This document shows positions 41,482 through 52,403 of a DNA stretch of 64,000 nucleotides, in pieces. Position numbers and translations under genes: made by a program. The notes under the pieces were generated by a model. The model was not told the origin of the DNA, did no database searches, and was given only the letters and a program-made list of their open reading frames with translations. The first letter of the stretch is position 1. Each line of letters begins with the position of its first letter. The stretch comes from Tridacna crocea (lineage: Eukaryota; Mollusca; Bivalvia; Cardiida; Cardiidae), in NCBI GenBank assembly GCA_943736015.1, contig OX031058.1:4355001-4419000 (forward strand). The letters are read 5' to 3'.

Positions 41482-41484
41482 GCA

Positions 41485-41935
41485 TTTTTTCTTTTTCTCT
41501 TTTTCTTGTTAAAGAGAAACATCTAACCACAGATTATGCCTCCCACATCGGGTCACCGGATTGACATTTATACCAATAACATTTATGATAAAAGGAACCT
41601 TAGGTCGAGACATATTACTGTCTTATGATTAGGATTTATTGAATGTTGTCTTCTCACTTGATTGAATTTCGTGTGTTCCAGGACTTTGTCAATCTTGGTA
41701 ATCGAACAGACCAAAAAAAGTTCTAATGTCTGCTCCGCAGCGTAAACCGTCTTAGAAAGCTGGCGAATTTTTATTTCAGTCTAGGAAAATTTCTCTTCTA
41801 TTCCCATGCCTGTGCAAGATATGCATTTTTCTACTTACATCAGCAAAAAAAGAAAGATAGAAAGAATTCATATGAAATGAGAAAACACATTAATTTTTCT
41901 GTGTTATTTTCATTGACATGTAAAAAAGAGTTGAG
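41485..41935. other. No feature recognised
   Basis: No repeat or exon identified. Confidence 0.4.
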
Positions 41936-41937
41936 GT

Positions 41938-41975
<38 letters not shown>
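41938..41975. repeat. Microsatellite (GA)n
   Basis: About 17 GA units with two interruptions. Confidence 0.93.
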
Positions 41976-41977
<2 letters not shown>

Positions 41978-42068
41978 GTAGTAGAGAGAGGTCTGCAATG
42001 GTGAAGTGATCTTATCAGACACTATTTTCTCTGGAGGTGTGATAGGTTATTTTAGTACAACAATTCCG

Positions 42069-42284
42069 TAACTCTTTACTGACAAACTTGTCTAAATTAA
42101 AAGCATGTGCAGACGGCATACTGGTGTGCTGCAGTTGACGATATTTTTTCAATAAAAGAGTATAAAACACTGTGGTAAAAGGAGAAAATACTGGTTACCA
42201 GCATTTTCTGCTTTTCCACAATGTTTTCAAAAACCTTCTCCCTCAAAGTCGTTAAAGGTCAGGATTTTGTAAAAAAGAGTATAT
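42069..42284 (-). mobile_element. Family A MITE, degraded
   Basis: AACTCTTTACTGACAAACTT … hairpin with GTAAAAGGAGAAAATACTGG … GGATTTTGTAAAAAAGAGTA. Confidence 0.7.
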
Positions 42285-42568
42285 TGAAGAGTACTGTTTT
42301 CCAGAAAAGACATGCTTAATTTGTACAAATACGGTAGATATCTATATCTAACACATCACATTAGAAGGGCCGACTACTTTTCTGTTGCCACCGCTATCAT
42401 AAATCATCAGTTTCGTGTTATAGAGGTGAACAGCCGAACCACATCATTGCAAATAAAGAGAAAAAGATTAGTATGTCTTCAAGAAGAACACGGTGATGAC
42501 AAGCAACTAATTGATTATCTAGATGCAACGGGAGTTTACCAAAAGCCACAGTCATATATGTTACCAAT

Positions 42569-42806
42569 CACGCAAAAAAGGGACCATCTGGGAATTCTGT
42601 ACAACAATTAGATGAAAACAGATCAATGATGGTGCAGGTCAATTTAAGTTGATAATCCAAAAAAACTTTGTATGACAAGGTACAATGACTACCTTTAATA
42701 CAGAAAATGTTATGAAAACGAAAAGTGTCAACCCTGCAATTTGCGCAGTCTGATCAGGTTGACACCTTGCGCAGTTTCCAGAAGGTCCCTTTTTGCGTGA
42801 TGGGTC
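42569..42806 (+). mobile_element. Family C palindromic element, full
   Basis: TCACGCAAAAAAGGGACC at the left and GGTCCCTTTTTGCGTGA at the right give 17-nt inverted ends. The hairpin near the right end (GTGTCAACCCTGCAATTTGC … TGATCAGGTTGACACC) is on the opposite side from the 27273 copy, so this copy is inverted relative to it. Confidence 0.8.
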
Positions 42807-43049
42807 ACATAATAATGGTGTATACCAATATTAGTTAGAATAAGCAGTTTATCATTTTTTAAATGAGACCAAAACTCAAATGGAAATATTTTGTCTACGT
42901 GAAAGGCACAGTGGCCCTCTGCAATTGTAGGATGGCTTTCCTTTTCCCCCAGTCCATTAGACTTAAACCGGATGAACGAGTGCATAGTCGTCGACTTTCC
43001 AAGAATGATTACAAAATTAGGAAATAAGATCAGGAGAATTATAAGTGTG
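42807..43049. other. No feature recognised
   Basis: Spacer before the tandem array. Confidence 0.4.
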
Positions 43050-44470
43050 ATATTAGCAAGCAATGCTCCCAAAAGCCAAAGCATGCTGTAAAGAGTGAGT
43101 GATATGATCAAAGAAATTACCAAGAGCATGGTAGATATAAGGAGTGAGTGATATAAGCAAAGACTGTACCAATAGCCAAAATCATGATAAATTTGGAGAG
43201 TTAATAAAATCAGGAAAGAATGGTACAAAAAACAAAAAGCGTAGATATAAAGAGTGGGTGATATAAGCAAATAATGGTGCCAAACGCCAAAGGAATTTGA
43301 CAATTGAAAGTAGGCGAAAAAAGCAAAGACTGGTACCTCATGTATTACATATATAAAGAGAGAATGATATAGGCAAAGAAGGGTACCATGTGTATTATAA
43401 ACATAAAGAGAGTGTTATAAGCATAGAATGGCACCGACAGCCAAGGCATGATCGATGCAAAGAGTGATGGTATTAGCAAAGTATGGTTCCAAAAGCCAAA
43501 GCATGATCGGTGCAAAGAGTGTTTTAAGCAAACAATGGCATCAAACGCCAAAAGCATTGTGAATATAAAGAGTTAGTGATATCAGCAAAGAATGGTACCA
43601 ATATAAAAAATAGTGCCAAAAAACATAAATATAACAAGCGGGTGATATGAGCAAAGAATGATACCAAAAGCTAAAAGCATCATAAATATAAAAAGTGAGT
43701 GTCCGTGGTCGTGAGGTAGAGCGTCGGCCCCATAACCTAAAGGTCCTGAGTTTGATACCCGGGAGCGGGTGTCAACTTTGGGATTTTTCACTGGCCCACG
43801 CATTCGGCGCAAGTTCTGGTGTAGTTCGCAGGAAGCAGAGTCGAGAGAGATTAGTATAAGTTGTAAGAACTTGTTTCTCAATCGATGTAAAGTAAATATG
43901 TTTAAACTAAAAAGTAAGTCATATATGCAAGAATAGTGCCAAAAGCATTATAAATATAAAGATCAAGTGTTATAGGCAAAAAATGGGACCAAAACCAGTG
44001 CAAAATGAATGTAAAGAGTAGGTGATATCTGCAAAGAATAGTACCAAAGGCCAAAACCAGTATAAATATAAAGAAGGGGTGATTTGAACAAAGAACGGTA
44101 CCAAAAGCCAAAACATGATCAATGTTAAGATGTTAAGACATTAAAATATAAAAGAGTGGTTTGTATGAGCAAATGATGGAACCAAAAGCCAAGAGTATTA
44201 TAAATGTAAAGAGTGGGCGATATAAACAAAGAATGGTACCAAAAGTTAAAAGCATTACAAGTAATAAAAAGTGAATGAGATAGGCAAAAAGTGGTGCCAA
44301 AGCATCATAAATAATTATATAAAAGCAAAGAATGGTACCAAAATAAAATGGTGCCAAAAACATTATAAATATAAAGAAAAGTGTTATAAGCAAGGAATGG
44401 GACCAAAAGGCAAGCGATATAAACAAAGAATGGTACAAAAAGTTAAAAGCATTATAAATGTAGAGATTAA
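43050..44470. repeat. Degenerate tandem array (unit roughly 55-75 bp)
   Basis: A motif of the form GTGATATAAGCAAAGAATGG-TACCAAAAGCCAAA followed by TATAAATATAAAGAG recurs about twenty times with heavy divergence and spacing changes. It makes one minus-strand frame after another look like hydrophobic proteins, which I reject. A SINE2 copy interrupts it at 43701-43907. Confidence 0.75.
43701..43907 (+). mobile_element. SINE2 (tRNA-derived), full length
   Basis: Head GTCCGTGGTCGTGAGGTAG with A-box-like TCGTGAGGTAGAGCG and B-box-like GAGTTTGATACC, a stem-forming ACCCGGGAGCGGGTGTC, then the body CACTGGCCCACGCATTCGG and tail TAAGAACTTGTTTCTCAATC. The flank TAAAAAGTGAGT (about 43689-43700) returns as TAAAAAGTAAGT (43908-43919), a 12-nt target duplication with one change. 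Confidence 0.85.
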
Positions 44471-44677
44471 GACAATCAATACTCACGGGATGCTAGTAGT
44501 CAAAATGAAACTCAGAATACATGTACAAAAAACTTGAAAATAGTAAAGAATACGATTAGAAACTTTGAAAACATTACTATAAAAGCGTCAGATTAGGCCA
44601 AAGATAGGTGAAAAATATAAGAGAAGAAGGGCGCCAAAGCACCATGGACAAGAAGAATATTTTTTTGCGGACGTAGA

Positions 44678-44738
44678 AGATCAAGATCAGACTGCACAGA
44701 ACGTGCAGTCTGATCTTGATCTTTACCGTCCGCTTGAT
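44678..44738 (+). repeat. Family D hairpin
   Basis: AGATCAAGATCAGACTGCAC and GTGCAGTCTGATCTTGATCT are perfect complements around AGAAC, followed by ACCGTCCGC. Confidence 0.82.
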
Positions 44739-44811
44739 AAGTCTGAAATTCGATGTACTGTATTTTCTGTCGTCAAAATAGGTGTAATTCGTATGAGCCC
44801 TGCTATGTGAA

Positions 44812-45010
44812 AAAAGGGCTCGACGCGTCTGCAAAAAGTATCGACCAAAGTCAGCCTGCACAGTCTGCATAGACTGACCTGAGTCGAAACTTTTTGCTGT
44901 TGCTCAAGTGTCTGCATATCAAATGACCAGCGTACCTGATGACTCAGTTAATTGCTAAAGAAAATGGATCTTTTCGATCCATAATTATACAGAATATGAC
45001 TTGCTTTGTA
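44812..45010 (+). repeat. Family B palindromic repeat
   Basis: GTCTGCAAAAAGTATCGACC with decayed arms (AAAGTCAGCCTGCACAG … GACTGACCTGAGTCGAAAC), then TGTCTGCATATCAAATGACC and the rest of the right flank. Confidence 0.75.
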
Positions 45011-45326
45011 TAACAATTCAACCTATCTTGGTAACATGCATACCTAGTATATCGCCTTATTACTAAATTGAATCGGATAAAAACTGGAGCTTATAACAAA
45101 GTAAACCAGACATGATGAACCATGTAGTTGTCTAATTTCAGGCAGTTATAGTACAATGCCTACATGCCGCGCAATTAGTTACAAAAGTAAGGAATGTAGG
45201 TCATACTTTGTCATGACAAATTGAATATTTTGTACTTTGATGTCATAAACTAATTGAACTGAAATGACTAACTAAAAAGAGAAGGTACTGTAATTATCGT
45301 ATACATTATGCCATAGCATAAGTGTT

Positions 45327-45401
45327 ATATCGTCGGTTTGCTTCAAGAACCTCGTTTAGTCAAGCTGTAGTTACGAGGTTTTGGAAGCAAACCGACGATA
45401 T
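45327..45401. repeat. Foldback J
   Basis: ATATCGTCGGTTTGCTTCAA … AAGCAAACCGACGATATG. Confidence 0.85.
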
Positions 45402-47130
45402 GAATTATGTAACTCTTAGATAATAAAGTACATTATCTGATTTTTACCGACATACATCTTTTTGAAAGTAATAACTCATTACAGTTATAAGCAACGTATT
45501 ATGACAACCGTAGCAACAATATTCGTATATTTTCCGTTAGCTTCGAAATTACTATTTGAAGATCAAATTTCGTTCCGAATATTCCATTTTTTCCTTTATA
45601 AGTGTTTATGTATGGGTTGCACTTAACCATTAAAGCATTACAAATGCAACATATAGACCATTCGGTTTATCAGAACCTACATAAAAGCATTTTTAAAAAA
45701 TTAGATAAACAAATGTTAGGCAACGTTTTTCAAGTGTGACAATACCAGTCCTTTGCATGTTCATAAATTCGGCCACATGCCATCGAAAAAATGTACTTTA
45801 TTTTGGACTAAATTGTATTAACGGGATAATAGAGCTTATACCCTAGTAGTTTCTTATAGAAAACTAGATGTTTAACAGTAAGCCCTGATCAATCGGTGCC
45901 GACTGACATAGTCAGAGCCGGTCCACATAAACGAAGCCCTTCTTTATTATTATTATTTTTTATCTAGATCTATGCACATGTCTTATTTCTTTACAGTTAT
46001 TTACCAGCAGCGAATGTAACAGTTTAAGATATTTATTCTCTCTTCTTATTTGCCAGTTAAATGGCAATAACAGTCAGAATCTAGACTCTTAACGTAATAT
46101 TTCGGATATGGTCAACCTACGGCAAAACTGATTCAGACACTATCATTATACATCAAACCAATTTCCCGTTGTCTAACCGGATAATATGCCCGAACCTATA
46201 CATCTTGTACACTGGCAAAATCCATGAAAAAAACAGTTTCCCTTTCGGGAACCCCGTATACATAAAGTTCTATGCTTTCAACACAACATCCAAAATAGCG
46301 GCGTCGATCGATCGATACGAACCACCCACAAGACAAACATAATGAGCAGCCTGCACCATTTTACAACTAGTTTCCCTTGATGTTTGCCATTAAAACGGAA
46401 TTAATGGATTATTTTTTAAAATAAATTAATAAAGCTACATTTATTATTGTTTGATGTCATTCTAAAACAAATACATTGGGGATTGAAACAAGCCATCCGC
46501 TCGTCATGTAAGCGAACTATGAAGCGTCGAAACTCCTACATTGTGCTTAAAGTTTGGAGGATAAGCTAATGGTAGTTTACTTTTGCCAACAGATCATTAA
46601 AATACGTAGTTACTTATCTTGAAGTTTTTTTTAAATCCATGCTTAGAATAGATAAAAGAAATGCGTCGAATATCTATCGTAGTGACATCATCAAAATTAT
46701 GCACCAAACTGCGCTTTTTATCAAGTGACATCATTTCCTAGTGATACAGGGGCACTCAGAAGTGAAATTCTATTTCGTCAGCGTACCCAATTCGTAAAAC
46801 CATTAAACAGGAAAATTTCCCTAAAAACCTTTGGAATAGTAAAACTGCAGTATAATAAATTCATTGTGCAGCCTGGTGGTAGGGGATTTAGATACTTTTC
46901 CACGGCTGTGGTGACATGATCCACCAGAGCCGCGAACAAGTTTCCAAGTCCCCTGACCCTACAACTAATACTGTACACATTCTACAATTTTCTGTAGTGT
47001 AGAAAACTCGTTGAAAGACCAGAATATTGCATGACATTCACTTTTTTTTTTTTTATTAAAAAGACATTAGAACACATACTTAGAAAGAATTACTTGCCTA
47101 TCTGTTTTTCAAATTTTTGTGCCTACACTT
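45402..47130. other. No feature recognised
   Basis: 1.7 kb with no in-window repeats and no recognisable exon; the longest repeat-free stretch together with 29.4-30.8 kb. Confidence 0.45.
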
Positions 47131-47131
47131 T

Positions 47132-47223
47132 CGACGCCGATGTAATGCAGAAAAATGACCTACAGTACAAAGTAACCCATGGGTCATTTTGTAGGGGAGG
47201 GTCATTTCTCTGCATTATGTAAT
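47132..47223. repeat. Short imperfect hairpin
   Basis: GATGTAATGCAGAAAAATGA … GGTCATTTCTCTGCATTATG with CCCATGGG near the centre. Confidence 0.5.
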
Positions 47224-47224
47224 T

Positions 47225-47840
47225 GTGCACCGGAAAACCAACACAGCATTTTCTCGTCTAGCTTCGACTATAGAGTTTCCTACCCTTAAAGATACAGTCA
47301 GATTTTGTGTAGATCTACGCCTTGTATTATGCATTTTGAACATATTTGATAGAAATATCCAGTGTGCTACAAAGCTTTAATCATTTAAACAAATCAAAAT
47401 ATGTGCAAAGCTTTATGTATAAAAACAAAGTTGAGCATCTTCTGTACTTGACCTTTAGTATTTCAGTTTTGGGATTTTGCCTTAATCCAACACGGCAATC
47501 CTAACACAATAAACTGTTCATAGTGGCCTCACTTTTATGAAGATATTCCTTGTGGTCGATATTGTGCACTCATTATAAAAGCGACTTCTCGTCATCATCA
47601 GTTAAAATTGAGACATTTATCAGAAATTAATTTGTATGGTGGATAATGATATTTGCTCGGCAGTTAATGTGATTAAATTTCTGTTACAATTTTCTCATAT
47701 TTCACAATTTCAAACACATTACACATCTCAATTATTTCTTTTTAAGTTTATGGGTTTCGGAATTGCTTTTGACATTCGTATCATGAAGAATAATATCTAA
47801 TGATACCTAGTTCCACAGGATTGGCTACTTGGTAGTGAAG
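47225..47840. other. No feature recognised
   Basis: AT-rich, no repeats or exons identified. Confidence 0.4.
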
Positions 47841-47845
47841 AATAA

Positions 47846-48216
47846 TTAACCCTTTACAACATGGCAGAATTTATCCTTTTCCCACAAAGTTTTTAAAGGC
47901 CTCTTTTTCAGGGACGTTAAAAGTCGTCATCCTTGGATACCCCGGGGTCTCCCTATTTGCTACGCTACATCGACCCCTGGGACAATTAATTGAATTTCCC
48001 TCGCTTTACCGCTGGCCGAATGCTGGCTTTTCATTGGTTCCATCATCATTTTGTGATGGGCGAGTGGACTGTACGCTATGACGTTTCGTATCGATTTTCG
48101 GCGGCTGATTCAAAGTTTTATTAGTCAATTGTCCCAGGGGTCGATGTAGCGTAGCAAATAGGCAGATCCCGGGGTATCCGAGGATGAAAAGTCGTCATTG
48201 TGTAGTAAAGGTTTAA
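47846..48216 (-). mobile_element. Family A MITE carrying an inserted element
   Basis: TTAACCCTTTACAACATGG to GTAGTAAAGGTTTAA. Most of the long arm and the left hairpin arm are missing; the right arm (ATCCTTTTCCCACAAAGTTT) and short arm are present. The short arm is interrupted by the element at 47928-48186. Confidence 0.75.
47928..48186. mobile_element. Long-TIR element L (Mutator-like?)
   Basis: 259 bp with inverted ends of about 60 nt: CATCCTTGGATACCCCGGGG, CCTATTTGCTACGCTACATC, GACCCCTGGGACAATT on the left and their complements on the right, with very few mismatches. AAAAGTCGT stands at 47919-47927 and again at 48187-48195, a 9-bp target duplication, and the host family A short arm continues normally after it. 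A 9-bp duplication with long TIRs suits Mutator-like elements (inference). The 130-bp interior has no coding capacity. Confidence 0.82.
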
Positions 48217-48376
48217 AATATGCACTACACACCCTACAGCTGACAGTTTGTTGAACTAACTCCTTTTCAAAATGACTAAAATACTTTCTTTCCTAGAAAA
48301 TAAAATTAAAATGCTCTGGCTTCCAAAGCAGCGATATTTACATTGATATCATAGTGCACTTGTGGATATTTGTTGT

Positions 48377-48735
48377 TTTGGTTCGGTAAAAGATCGAAGT
48401 TAATTTCATTGAGTGAACATCATCGGTAATATTTTCATGAGAGGCAACACAGCAACTCATGGAAATATTTCCGATGATATTCACTCGATGAAATTAATTC
48501 CGATCTTTAACCGAAAAAACAAATATTTTATTCATTTCATGCTTCTAATCTTTTTTTAATGGGAACTTACAATAAATTCCAGCACAGTTCTCATTTATTT
48601 CCCATGCCGTACCCCCTCCGCATAACTACGCATTACATTATGACGTAAAGCGCGAGAAATGTAGGGTAAATTACGTCATATTTCCATCTGGTTGAGTGGG
48701 ACGCAAATTTTACATAGGTAACTGAAAGGATGACA
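48377..48735 (+). repeat. Dispersed repeat G
   Basis: Begins with a large hairpin (AAAGATCGAAGTTAATTTCA … TGAAATTAATTCCGATCTTT), continues CATTTCATGCTTCTAATC, CATTACATTATGACGTAAAG, CGTCATATTTCCATCTGG. The hairpin inner segment (ATCATCGGTAATATTTTCAT) is larger than in the 20.1 kb copy. Confidence 0.7.
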
Positions 48736-48739
48736 AACT

Positions 48740-49605
48740 ACATCATAGCAGAGGTTTCGGAATAGCCGCCACTTTGTGCGCAAAGTGCAGATTAATTACT
48801 TTAAAAAGATATGCATCTAAAATTTACTGAGAATACCTGCTTCATCTGGTGACGGTAAATATATTTGTCCTATTCATGAAATCAAAATGCCATGAAACAA
48901 TGTTGTAGCTTTAAACACTTCAACACAATTATTCCTCACGGCATCGTATACGACATCTATTTTTAAATCGCGTATGTGTCACCGGCTTCGAAAATTGTCG
49001 GAGGTAATTGCAAAATCAACGAAACTAATGAACAAAATATTAATGTATACTAACGAAGAAAGTTGCCAGGTACCCCATGCACTGCTTTGCTTGGACAGAT
49101 CTTCAATAACAATAATGTACAGGCTAAAAAAACTTACCTCTTTAAAACGAAAATGGCGGATTTAAAATGTCTCCCATGACGTATGCTATGACGTAGGTTG
49201 TTACCCCTGAACTAGTGAGCGTGAATTATTGTTTCCGTCATCAAATGAACAACTAGAAGATCAAATAGGTATTTTTCGCTGGTCGTAACCATGAAATATC
49301 GAAAATATTTAATCTTTATTTTTCGATAAACTACTGGAGAGCATGAAATGCAACTGCATTGTTTTTGACTATAGAGATTTGGTCCAAATCAAATTGCACG
49401 ATAAAAATTTACCAACCTACTTGTATAAAAAAAAAAAAGAAAATCGTCTGTTTGTCTTTATTGTCCCTCTCTATTCCACTACAAATATCCATAAAAATAT
49501 TTTTAGCTCGAAAATATCGAGGTATAGTCGTATATACCTGGCGTTGTTGTGATCGTCTGCGTTGTTGTACGAAAACTTTGACATTTTATCATATCTCTGT
49601 TATTA
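48740..49605. other. No feature recognised
   Basis: No assigned repeat. GTCGTAACCATGAA at about 49284 vaguely echoes GTCGTAACAATGAA at 24837. Confidence 0.35.
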
Positions 49606-49611
49606 ATGAAG

Positions 49612-49697
49612 ATATCGTCGGTTTATTTCCAAAACCTCGTAACTACAGCTTGTTACAAGCTGTAGTTACGAGGTTTTGAAAGTAAACCGACGATATG
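49612..49697. repeat. Foldback J
   Basis: ATATCGTCGGTTTATTTCCA, CCTCGTAACTACAGCTTG and inverses; the longest and most regular of the three J copies. Confidence 0.87.
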
Positions 49698-49890
49698 TGC
49701 TTCAAACATGGAAAAGACGTTGATTATCAGCTAGGGAACCTATACAACAATGGCAGGCAATCTTCATTCTTTTAAGATGCTATTGCCTTTTTCGAGTTCG
49801 AAATCCCTGAAAAACATGCGACTGCAGTCGAATGTTGACAAACCACATGCGATGCCCTTTTTGTCTTTTTCTATACATTTGCCTTCATAT

Positions 49891-50228
49891 GGTACATTCG
49901 AAGATTCGACCTGTCTTACATGACGCATCACTCCTCCCAATATGGGGGGGGGGAATTGTAGTAATACGCGCTGTAAGGTAGCAATGGAGAAAATGGCTTT
50001 TATCAATACGTTTGAGGAGAAATCAGGCCTGTTTTAGCTCCAGATTTCTCTGAACTGATGATCATGGCTGAATGAATCGCACCAGGTAGCTTTTTATGGG
50101 GGAAACGTTTATTTTAGTTTGAAATTCAAAGTAACGGTTGTCGCGTAGAAAAGTAGTCCGGTTATGTACCTAGGATGCCAAAATAAGATAGATGTGTTTT
50201 GTAAAATGCCATCTATCTGGAGATAATG
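49891..50228 (-). repeat. Dispersed repeat H
   Basis: Inverted copy: TTCGAAGATTCGACCTGTC, TACATGACGCATCAC, TACGCGCTGTAAGGTAGCAA, ACGGTTGTCGCGTAGAAAAG and TGTACCTAGGATGCC. Confidence 0.78.
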
Positions 50229-50558
50229 ATCTGAAAGTTATAAGTTAAAAAAAGACGTATTTGGAATTTCGATACGGAAAAAAACTGGAAATTATCTACG
50301 AATGCTATAACGTAATTTGCTCTAATATACTGCATTTTTGCCTCTTCAAATAATTCAGGAAAATTAAATAAAATTCAATTTGTACAGATCTTATTATAGT
50401 CTTCAAGTTAAACCTTAAAACTGCTAAGTACGATTTCAGTTGTTTTTGCAGACACGGTAGGTTTTGATCAGATCACACAAGGTATGCAGTTTAATCTGGG
50501 ATTTACTGTGTAAGATATTTTGTCAGCTATTCTAGCACAAACAATGCTTCAGATCTGA
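50229..50558. other. No feature recognised
   Basis: AT-rich spacer. Confidence 0.4.
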
Positions 50559-50560
50559 TA

Positions 50561-50788
50561 TTAAACCCTTTGTCAAACAACCTCTGAAGTTTTTAAAACC
50601 CTGAAAAACAAAACGTTTAAAACATTATTGGAAAAAGAAGAAAACGCAGCTTACAAGCATTCTCTCCATTTCCCATGATGTCTTCTACCTTTCCAAACAC
50701 AGATTCCATCACAAGAGCTACAATAACTTGACGGTAACAAATGATTTCAATTTGGACGCCTAATACGGTTATCTAGTGAAGAGTCAAA
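50561..50788 (+). mobile_element. Family A MITE, degraded
   Basis: TTAAACCCTTTGTCAAACAA, hairpin decayed (GGAAAAAGAAGAAAACGCAG … CATTCTCTCCATTTCCC), long arm with ATTTCAATTTGGACGCC, end GTGAAGAGTCAAA. Confidence 0.72.
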
Positions 50789-50896
50789 TACAATTCCAAG
50801 GCCATGATTATTTTTAGCTCAAAGAGCCCTCATTGTAAAGATACATGTATACAAAGGAAGGGGCACTAGGGGTCGTGTTAGCCCTGCTGCTCTGGA

Positions 50897-50950
50897 AATG
50901 CTCTCAGTTTTGATTTGACCTAAATTTTGTTGTCTGGTAAAGAGTTAGAT
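50897..50950 (+). mobile_element. Family A terminal fragment
   Basis: ACCTAAATTTTGTTGTCTGG TAAAGAGTTA is the long-arm terminus. Confidence 0.55.
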
Positions 50951-51439
50951 ATAGATTGTCATTTCTAACAACGGTTTTAGTCATAAACATAATCATAAAC
51001 ATTGTGACAGAGGATAAATTGATCATTACGAGCAGTTTTCACTCTGTCACAATATTTCAAAATTGATCTTCTTTTAATGGTGAGGAAGAAAAAAAAGGAA
51101 GGTACCTTTAGCGTGATATGACTTATATTAGAAGTCGCGTAATTTTACTGTTTAATATACAAAGTAATTTAGATATAAATAACAGACCTGTATGGAATCG
51201 ATTTTGGGTGTGAGCGAAGTATAATGATAAATTAAACGGACTTCAACGTGAAAGATGAATTATTAAAACTTGACAATTTGTATAGTTGCCATGGGAACCA
51301 ATAATCTTGTAAATCAACTTCGATATTAAAGTTTTTTTTATTCGTTACAGTAACCTAGTTCTCACGTAATATGTGTTCCATATTAAGCTTTAAACCTTAA
51401 CCTGCTAACTAATTGAAATGAAAGTTTCAAGCCAGTGGC

Positions 51440-51668
51440 TTAACTCTCTACCAAACGACAAATTTGTAGACTCGTCCAAATTGAAGGCATTTGCAGACGA
51501 CAGAAATAAATGTGACTGAAAAATCGAAATTTGATTTGGGAAGGGTAGAAAACATTGCGGGAAAAGGAGAAAATGCTGGTTACCAGCATTTTCTCCTTTT
51601 CCCACAATGTTTTCAAAAGGCTTCTATCACAAGGTCGCCTGAGGTCGTCATTGTGTGGTCAGGGTTAA
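51440..51668 (-). mobile_element. Family A TTAA-type MITE, full length
   Basis: 229 bp, TTAACTCTCTACC to GTCAGGGTTAA. Hairpin 51549-51613 with one mismatch (ATTGCGGG against CCCACAAT). Confidence 0.88.
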
Positions 51669-51728
51669 AGCATAATATTGCTTTTTCAACGGTATTTTCA
51701 ATTAGAATGCCTCCTCATGGGACTGAGT

Positions 51729-51828
51729 AGATCCAAGATCAGACTGCACATTCTGTAAAGTCTGATCTTAATCTACACTATCCACAAAGAGGTTCTTGAG
51801 TCGCGCCTATCAGTTCAAGGGTAAAAGT
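51729..51828 (+). mobile_element. Family D, right part
   Basis: GTAGATCCAAGATCAGACTG … AGTCTGATCTTAATCTACAC then TTGAGTCGCGCCTATCAG and TTCAAGGGT. The left terminus is missing. Confidence 0.7.
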
Positions 51829-52066
51829 AGGTTACATGGACAATACAGTTTTTATCCTTGCTGGTAATTTTTTGTTATCCGTTACGGTAATAAGCTCAAT
51901 TTGCTCTATTATGTAAACCTTTCTCGTTACTGTTGACGGCTGAAGTAATTAGATAAAAAAAAAAGAAATTAAATGTCATCTCAGAGATTACTTGCGTTAT
52001 CGAATTATTGAAATTTTTAAAGATACATTTATGCTCATTTAAAGCTGGTTTCTGATCCATTTCATC

Positions 52067-52295
52067 TTAACCCATTACCACACAATCCCTACTTTTGACG
52101 CCCCTGAGAAAGAAGCCTTTTGAAAACACTTTAGGAAAAGGAGAAAATGCTGGTAACCAGCATTTTCTCCTTTTCCCACAGTGTTTTCTACCCTTCCCAG
52201 AACAAATTTCAATTTTTCAGTCACCTTTATTTTATCATCTGCAAATGCGTTCGATTTGAACCAGTCTAAAATTTTGTCGTGTGGTAATGAGTTAA
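52067..52295 (+). mobile_element. Family A TTAA-type MITE, full length
   Basis: 229 bp, TTAACCCATTACC to GGTAATGAGTTAA. The left hairpin arm has AACACTTTAGG against CCCACAGTGTT. Confidence 0.9.
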
Positions 52296-52403
52296 TTTCA
52301 TCAGTCTACCTGTATAGTTAATTATAATCGTATCTTCATGCCAAATGTTGCTCCAATGGATGCAAGTTTGGATACATAACGACCAATAGTAAATGTGTTT
52401 CAT

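Noticed and set aside
42312-42611. 99-codon plus-strand frame as a host exon
   Set aside because: Its end overlaps the family C terminus and no domain or splice context is recognisable; kept out of the gene list.
42728-44486. Series of hydrophobic minus-strand frames that look like membrane proteins
   Set aside because: Produced by a degenerate tandem array; residues such as F, Y, L and I simply mirror the AT-rich repeat unit.
49343-49679. Overlapping plus-strand frames of 69 and 106 codons
   Set aside because: Run through a poly-A tract and foldback J; no domain.
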